Shown one piece after another: positions 5,144 through 5,736 of a stretch of 5,736 nucleotides of DNA. Source of the DNA: Deltaproteobacteria bacterium (GTDB lineage Bacteria > Bdellovibrionota > O2-12-FULL-43-9 > JACQJE01). Under the pieces are notes generated by a model that was not told the origin of the DNA, made no database searches, and saw only the letters and a program-made list of their open reading frames with translations. The first letter of the stretch is position 1. Each line of letters starts with the position of its first letter. The translations under genes and the position numbers were made by a program. Location of the stretch: positions 1-5,736 of the forward strand of contig JACQJE010000214.1 in assembly GCA_016205125.1 (NCBI GenBank), in the 5' to 3' direction.

Positions 5144-5736
5144 TTGAAAACCCCTTCACTTATCTTCCCTATGCTTCGTTTTCTTGCCATTTTCATCTTT
5201 GCTTTCTCGACTCCTTATTCACTCTTGGCTCAGAATGCAGTGGATCCATGGAGTGAGGAGGAAGAGGATTATCTGGATGAAGAAGAATCGATTGATGAGG
5301 AAGGGGGAGATCTGACCGATGAGGAGGAAGGGGTTGAAGAGCCTCCAGTGGAGGAGGGAGAGATTGGAGAGCCTCCAATAGAGGAGGAAGAAGAAATAGT
5401 TCCGCCTTCGGGCAAGACGCCGTCGGCTCAACAGCCTGTTGTGCCGCCCAAAAAGAAGCCAGCGCCATCGGGAGAAATATCCCTCACCCCTCCTGCTCCT
5501 GTGCCGACAGCGCCGGTTCGGCCGACACCCGCACCTCCCCAACCCTCCGCCGCCCCCCCTCAATTGCGATTCGAAGAGAAAAAAGAAGAAATCGAAAGTG
5601 AGCCAGAGCCTTCTCCTCTCTTTCCGACAGATGAGATTCTGCTGGAGGCCGTGGAAGAGGAGGATGATGAGGCCGATCTTTTTCAGAGTGACATCGGGAG
5701 GGAGCTGGAAGAGAAAAGGATCGCCAAGCTTCCACC
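5144..5736 (+). CDS. Exported acidic, proline-rich protein (5' part, runs off right edge)
   Basis: An open frame of 197 codons runs to the window edge without a stop. It starts at TTG 5144-5146 with AAGGAG (5128-5133) 10 nt upstream; an in-frame ATG at 5171 has no ribosome site. The N-terminus MKTPSLIFPMLRFLAIFIFA, then FSTPYSLLAQ, is a clear signal peptide with likely cleavage after A29. The mature part is low-complexity: a Glu/Asp-rich stretch (38-85), a Pro/Ala-rich stretch with KKK at 103-105 (87-139), then a second acidic stretch (144-190). No cysteine, LysM, TPR or other folded domain is visible so far, so folded domains probably lie beyond the edge. The gene begins 30 nt after asd and is likely cotranscribed. 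Known asd-fimV neighbours in gammaproteobacteria also encode acidic envelope proteins, but nothing here identifies FimV. Arginine-rich minus-strand frames over this region are its antisense shadows. Confidence 0.82.
   Translation, partial: MKTPSLIFPMLRFLAIFIFAFSTPYSLLAQNAVDPWSEEEEDYLDEEESIDEEGGDLTDEEEGVEEPPVEEGEIGEPPIEEEEEIVPPSGKTPSAQQPVVPPKKKPAPSGEISLTPPAPVPTAPVRPTPAPPQPSAAPPQLRFEEKKEEIESEPEPSPLFPTDEILLEAVEEEDDEADLFQSDIGRELEEKRIAKLP
5339..5387 (+). repeat. Imperfect 30-nt-period repeat inside the acidic gene
   Basis: A 19-nt unit beginning GAGCCTCCA occurs at 5339-5357 and 5369-5387 with two differences. It is in frame and encodes EPPVEE and EPPIEE ten residues apart. It probably reflects local duplication within a low-complexity segment that could vary in length between strains. 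Confidence 0.55.

Noticed and set aside
5111..5146. asd and the downstream gene are in the same frame, separated by one TAA, suggesting read-through or a fusion.
   Set aside because: asd ends at its normal length, and the downstream gene has its own ribosome site and signal peptide, which would be useless in a fusion.
5193..5735. Three overlapping minus-strand open frames rich in Arg, Leu and Pro.
   Set aside because: They are antisense to the plus-strand acidic/proline-rich frame, which has a signal peptide, a ribosome site and the right position after asd. Their composition is what the reverse complement of Glu- and Pro-rich codons gives.

Overview
The window looks like an ordinary chromosomal stretch from a Gram-negative-type bacterium. 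It has mixed base composition, short intergenic gaps, frequent non-ATG starts, Sec-type signal peptides and the bacterial phosphatidylethanolamine pathway. The lineage cannot be fixed from the sequence. The short-form Psd next to a type II PssA, with asd nearby, recalls gene orders I remember from deltaproteobacteria and related phyla, but this is only a suggestion. No mobile element, CRISPR array, rRNA or tRNA is visible.

The left half (1-2405) is read on the minus strand as one probable operon. In transcription order it holds a two-TM HAMP protein with no output domain (2405-1815), a 411-aa secreted or membrane-anchored protein with a beta-rich, propeller-like look (1789-554), a GTG-started membrane-anchored J-domain protein overlapping it by 4 nt (557-147), and the first 22 codons of a signal-peptide protein running off the left edge (67-1). 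None of these four has a firm specific function. The set suggests an envelope-associated module.

The right half (2448-5736) is read on the plus strand from a promoter-like sequence in the divergent gap. It holds psd (TTG start), pssA (GTG start, 4-nt overlap), a 96-nt gap with a hairpin and a short direct repeat, asd, and then a TTG-started exported acidic/proline-rich protein that runs off the right edge. PssA makes phosphatidylserine from CDP-diacylglycerol and serine, and Psd decarboxylates it to phosphatidylethanolamine. Asd makes aspartate semialdehyde for lysine/diaminopimelate, threonine and methionine, so this side supplies membrane and cell-wall precursors.

The least expected items are small. 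A perfect 14-nt motif is shared by the leaders of two unrelated genes (asd and the left-edge gene). An inverted repeat encloses the ribosome site and start codon of the left-edge gene. A hairpin carries the Shine-Dalgarno sequence of the right-edge gene in its loop. The HAMP/propeller-like/J-domain operon is the best candidate for an undescribed system, but nothing in the sequence proves one.
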